64,000 bases of DNA from Nemopilema nomurai (Eukaryota > Cnidaria > Scyphozoa > Rhizostomeae > Rhizostomatidae), in assembly GCA_003864495.1 (NCBI GenBank), contig PEDN01001353.1, positions 1-64,000 on the forward strand. Reading direction: 5' to 3'. Positions 61,905-64,000 of the stretch are shown here, in pieces (within the stretch, counting starts at the first letter, position 1; each line of letters starts with the position of its first letter). Under the pieces are notes generated by a model that ran no database searches, was not told where the DNA came from, and saw only the letters and a list, made by a program, of their open reading frames with translations. Made by a program: the position numbers and the translations under genes.

Positions 61905-62294
61905 AAATACTGTTTCTGTCTTTATTCCTTTTCCTTTATCGACTCAATAAACATACAAAAAACTTTGACATGAAGGGCATGCAAAATTTAAGACTCACTT
62001 TCCAAGAAATAATTATAGAAGCATTTGGTATTCGCACATGCTTTAAGACGTTTCCCCGTCACTGAAACATGCTCATCCCTTTTATCGACACCGTCGCATC
62101 GCCGTTTCGTTTTCGCTCCTCGGAATTATTTGGATTATCCGATATCCTCCGATCCAGGTTGACATCATCAATTTTGCATCTTGCTAACCAAATCTCGCTG
62201 TCCAAATCTCGCCATCAATTTTGTATCTCGCCGAACTTTGAATGATTTAGTGATGAAAATGAATTATACTGAAAAAATTATGCAGTTTGAGCCG

Positions 62295-62530
62295 CTCGGT
62301 CGCGAGTTACTTTGCTTTGAATATTTAGACTTTATCTCTTTAGCAGCTAATTCCATTGGAATGTATAGGAACAGCTAATTTTTGAAAGTTGGTTTATTCG
62401 CAGCCTGACGGCCCAAACACTTAGAAATTTTCGGCACAGACTAATTTAAATATGAAGATTGCAATTCCATGATTCATTTCTGCCAAATGTGAATTTAAAA
62501 TTTTTCCTTGATCGGCGAATGGGAAAATGT
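62295..62530 (+). repeat. Dispersed repeat shared with 11.4 kb (longer copy)
   Basis: Two blocks, 62297-62331 and about 62461-62530, match 11385-11500; the ~130 bp between them is absent from the 11-kb copy. Confidence 0.5.
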
Positions 62531-62891
62531 TTTGGTTCATTGCGAAGAAGCGTGAAATCAAACTCGCGATACTTTTGTCTTTGATTTGGACTCGCTGGCC
62601 CAGAACTAATATTGTTTTGGCCAATGCTTGTCTAAGCAGGCTTCAGACAACTGGACTGGCAGGTTAATAGGGCATAAGGAGCCTAAACGCGACTGCGTTT
62701 TGACTTATCCATTCCGCTGAGCAAACCCCTCACAAGCAGAGGCAGCCCGTCAAACATTCAAGTGGCCGGTTTCCACCCGCAGGTCAGGCGGCACCCAGCC
62801 CGCCAGCCGCCGGGCATGTGGCCTGCGTGAAGGTCGCGGAACCACCTGTTTTGGTTTCTAAGAAATAGATTTTATACACAGGAGGTCCGAA

Positions 62892-63366
62892 ACTTCCTAA
62901 AGGCCGAGCTCCACTGCCCGTGACAATTTTCTGCACGTCTGACAGTCGAATACAAGGCAATTTTTAGAGCGGCCGCTCGTCATTAAAAGATTTAAATTGC
63001 TGCAGAACAAAACTTAGCAGGACTAGTGTTTGGCCTGAATCAAAGATGAGTTTGAGCTCTAAAGAATAAACCCTAATACTTTAAAATTATTTGGTGCTCG
63101 GGTGCAGGTTGAAGATATGCTGGAAAATGAAGGAGAAGACGATTCGAACACTGGAATTGACGACAGCACACATTTGAGAGCAACATATTTTGCTTATTCT
63201 TCGAATTTTGAAGCGGACATTCGAAACATTTAAAAAAAACAATTCAGGGCTCAACACTAGTCGTTGTCGAATAAGAAAATTGTATTATTCTCGTTGCCTG
63301 CAAACTTCCTGACAAAAGTTGTTTTCCGTACGCGCGGTCAAGCGGAGGTCGGCCTTTAGGAAGTTC
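62892..63366. mobile_element. Possible non-autonomous DNA element with terminal inverted repeats
   Basis: Left end ACTTCCTAAAGGCCGAGCTC and right end, read inward on the minus strand, ACTTCCTAAAGGCCGACCTC, match in 19 of 20 positions, 475 bp apart. No clear target-site duplication. Inside, a plus-strand stretch at 63108-63233 has an acceptor-like GGTGCAG and an acidic open frame (VEDMLENEGEDDSNTGIDD) that stops before the right end; its status is unknown. Confidence 0.55.
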
Positions 63367-64000
63367 GCGAGCTGCCTCTCAAAAGGTATCAAAATAAGGA
63401 TGTTCCCATATTAGTTTCTAGTGAAATTACTGATCAATTGCAATTTATGGAACTTGGCTCTTAGTTAATGCTTCCGAGAAACAACTCAAAGGGAGTTTAC
63501 CACGATTTGAGATCTGCATTTGATACTTGCAATAGTCTTCGGGATTTCTCAACACATTTTTATAAGTGATTTACTTTACTGATTCCTGAGAACCGATTTT
63601 TCCTCGACAACGCCACTGGTTTGAACGATGATGTTCGAGGCTTTTGCAAAATTCTTTTACAGCTTTACAAACTGATTTTTACATGAACAAATATCGTAAA
63701 ATTCCAAGTATTTGAAATGGGGACGGGCACAATATGGATATAGCTAAGCCTAAATTCGTGGTTTAAAAATAAATCAGAAAGTAACATCGAACATCGAGCT
63801 TTGGATAAGCGCCACCAGGCTAGAATTCATTCTGATTTCAAACATTTCCTATCAATATTATGTATTATTCAAATCATTTGCCATGCGGTAAAATTTAAGC
63901 CAGACACCAATTCCGAGAAACCACTCTTTGTTGGGAAGTGACAATGAGATGAAAAGGTCGCGACGAACCGCGGCCAACAAACCGATTTGACAGCGAAGTG
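63367..64000. other. Non-coding to window end
   Basis: No exon or repeat recognised. Confidence 0.4.

Noticed and set aside
1..64000. tRNA, rRNA, CRISPR array or bacterial contamination
   Set aside because: No B-box or cloverleaf candidate, no rRNA-like conserved block, no spaced direct repeats with unique spacers; gene structure is eukaryotic throughout.

Overview
The window looks like nuclear DNA of an early-branching animal, most likely an anthozoan cnidarian (inference). It is AT-rich, has spliceosomal introns with GT-AG borders, and carries ordinary metazoan genes (FBXO11, NEK2, HMG20, SUOX, TMX1, SMIM12). It also has decayed retroelements, MITE-like repeats and microsatellites. No operon structure, CRISPR array or prokaryotic signature is visible. 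Exons were joined by hand using splice consensus and phase continuity; no transcript evidence was available.

Layout. 0.6-3.7 kb (-): a secreted protein with one EGF domain and a fascin-like beta-trefoil, first exon not found. 7.06-8.64 kb (+): a tandem duplication that copied the promoter and first 25 codons of a single-exon rhodopsin-like GPCR. 8.6-13.6 kb: no gene seen. 13.6-25.1 kb (-): a complete 22-exon FBXO11 homologue, with an array of six CCAAT boxes just upstream. 29.8 kb (+): SMIM12. 32.1-37.7 kb (-): a complete eight-exon NEK2 kinase with a LINE 3' end in intron 1. 38.6-51.4 kb: an old, decayed inverted duplication around an intronless HMG20 gene (43.3-44.6 kb, -). Its arms hold a dead, unrecognised gene; one arm has gained a MITE, and a broken copy of TMX1 exon 1 sits on the far left. 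48.5-50.2 kb (+): intronless sulfite oxidase. 51.2-54.6 kb (+): eight-exon TMX1. 58.1-59.4 kb (-): a small three-exon gene for a 120-residue protein ending in a UVR-like helical motif; its second intron holds a ~590 bp CCATA satellite. 60-64 kb: retroelement and DNA-element debris plus weak ORFs.

The genes serve unrelated housekeeping roles: ubiquitin ligase substrate recognition, centrosome kinase, chromatin HMG factor, mitochondrial sulfite detoxification, ER thiol oxidoreductase and a small membrane protein. They do not form a pathway. The unusual content is structural: the inverted duplication with a filled and an empty transposon site, the promoter-copying duplication at the GPCR, the satellite-bearing intron, and the small UVR-like gene.
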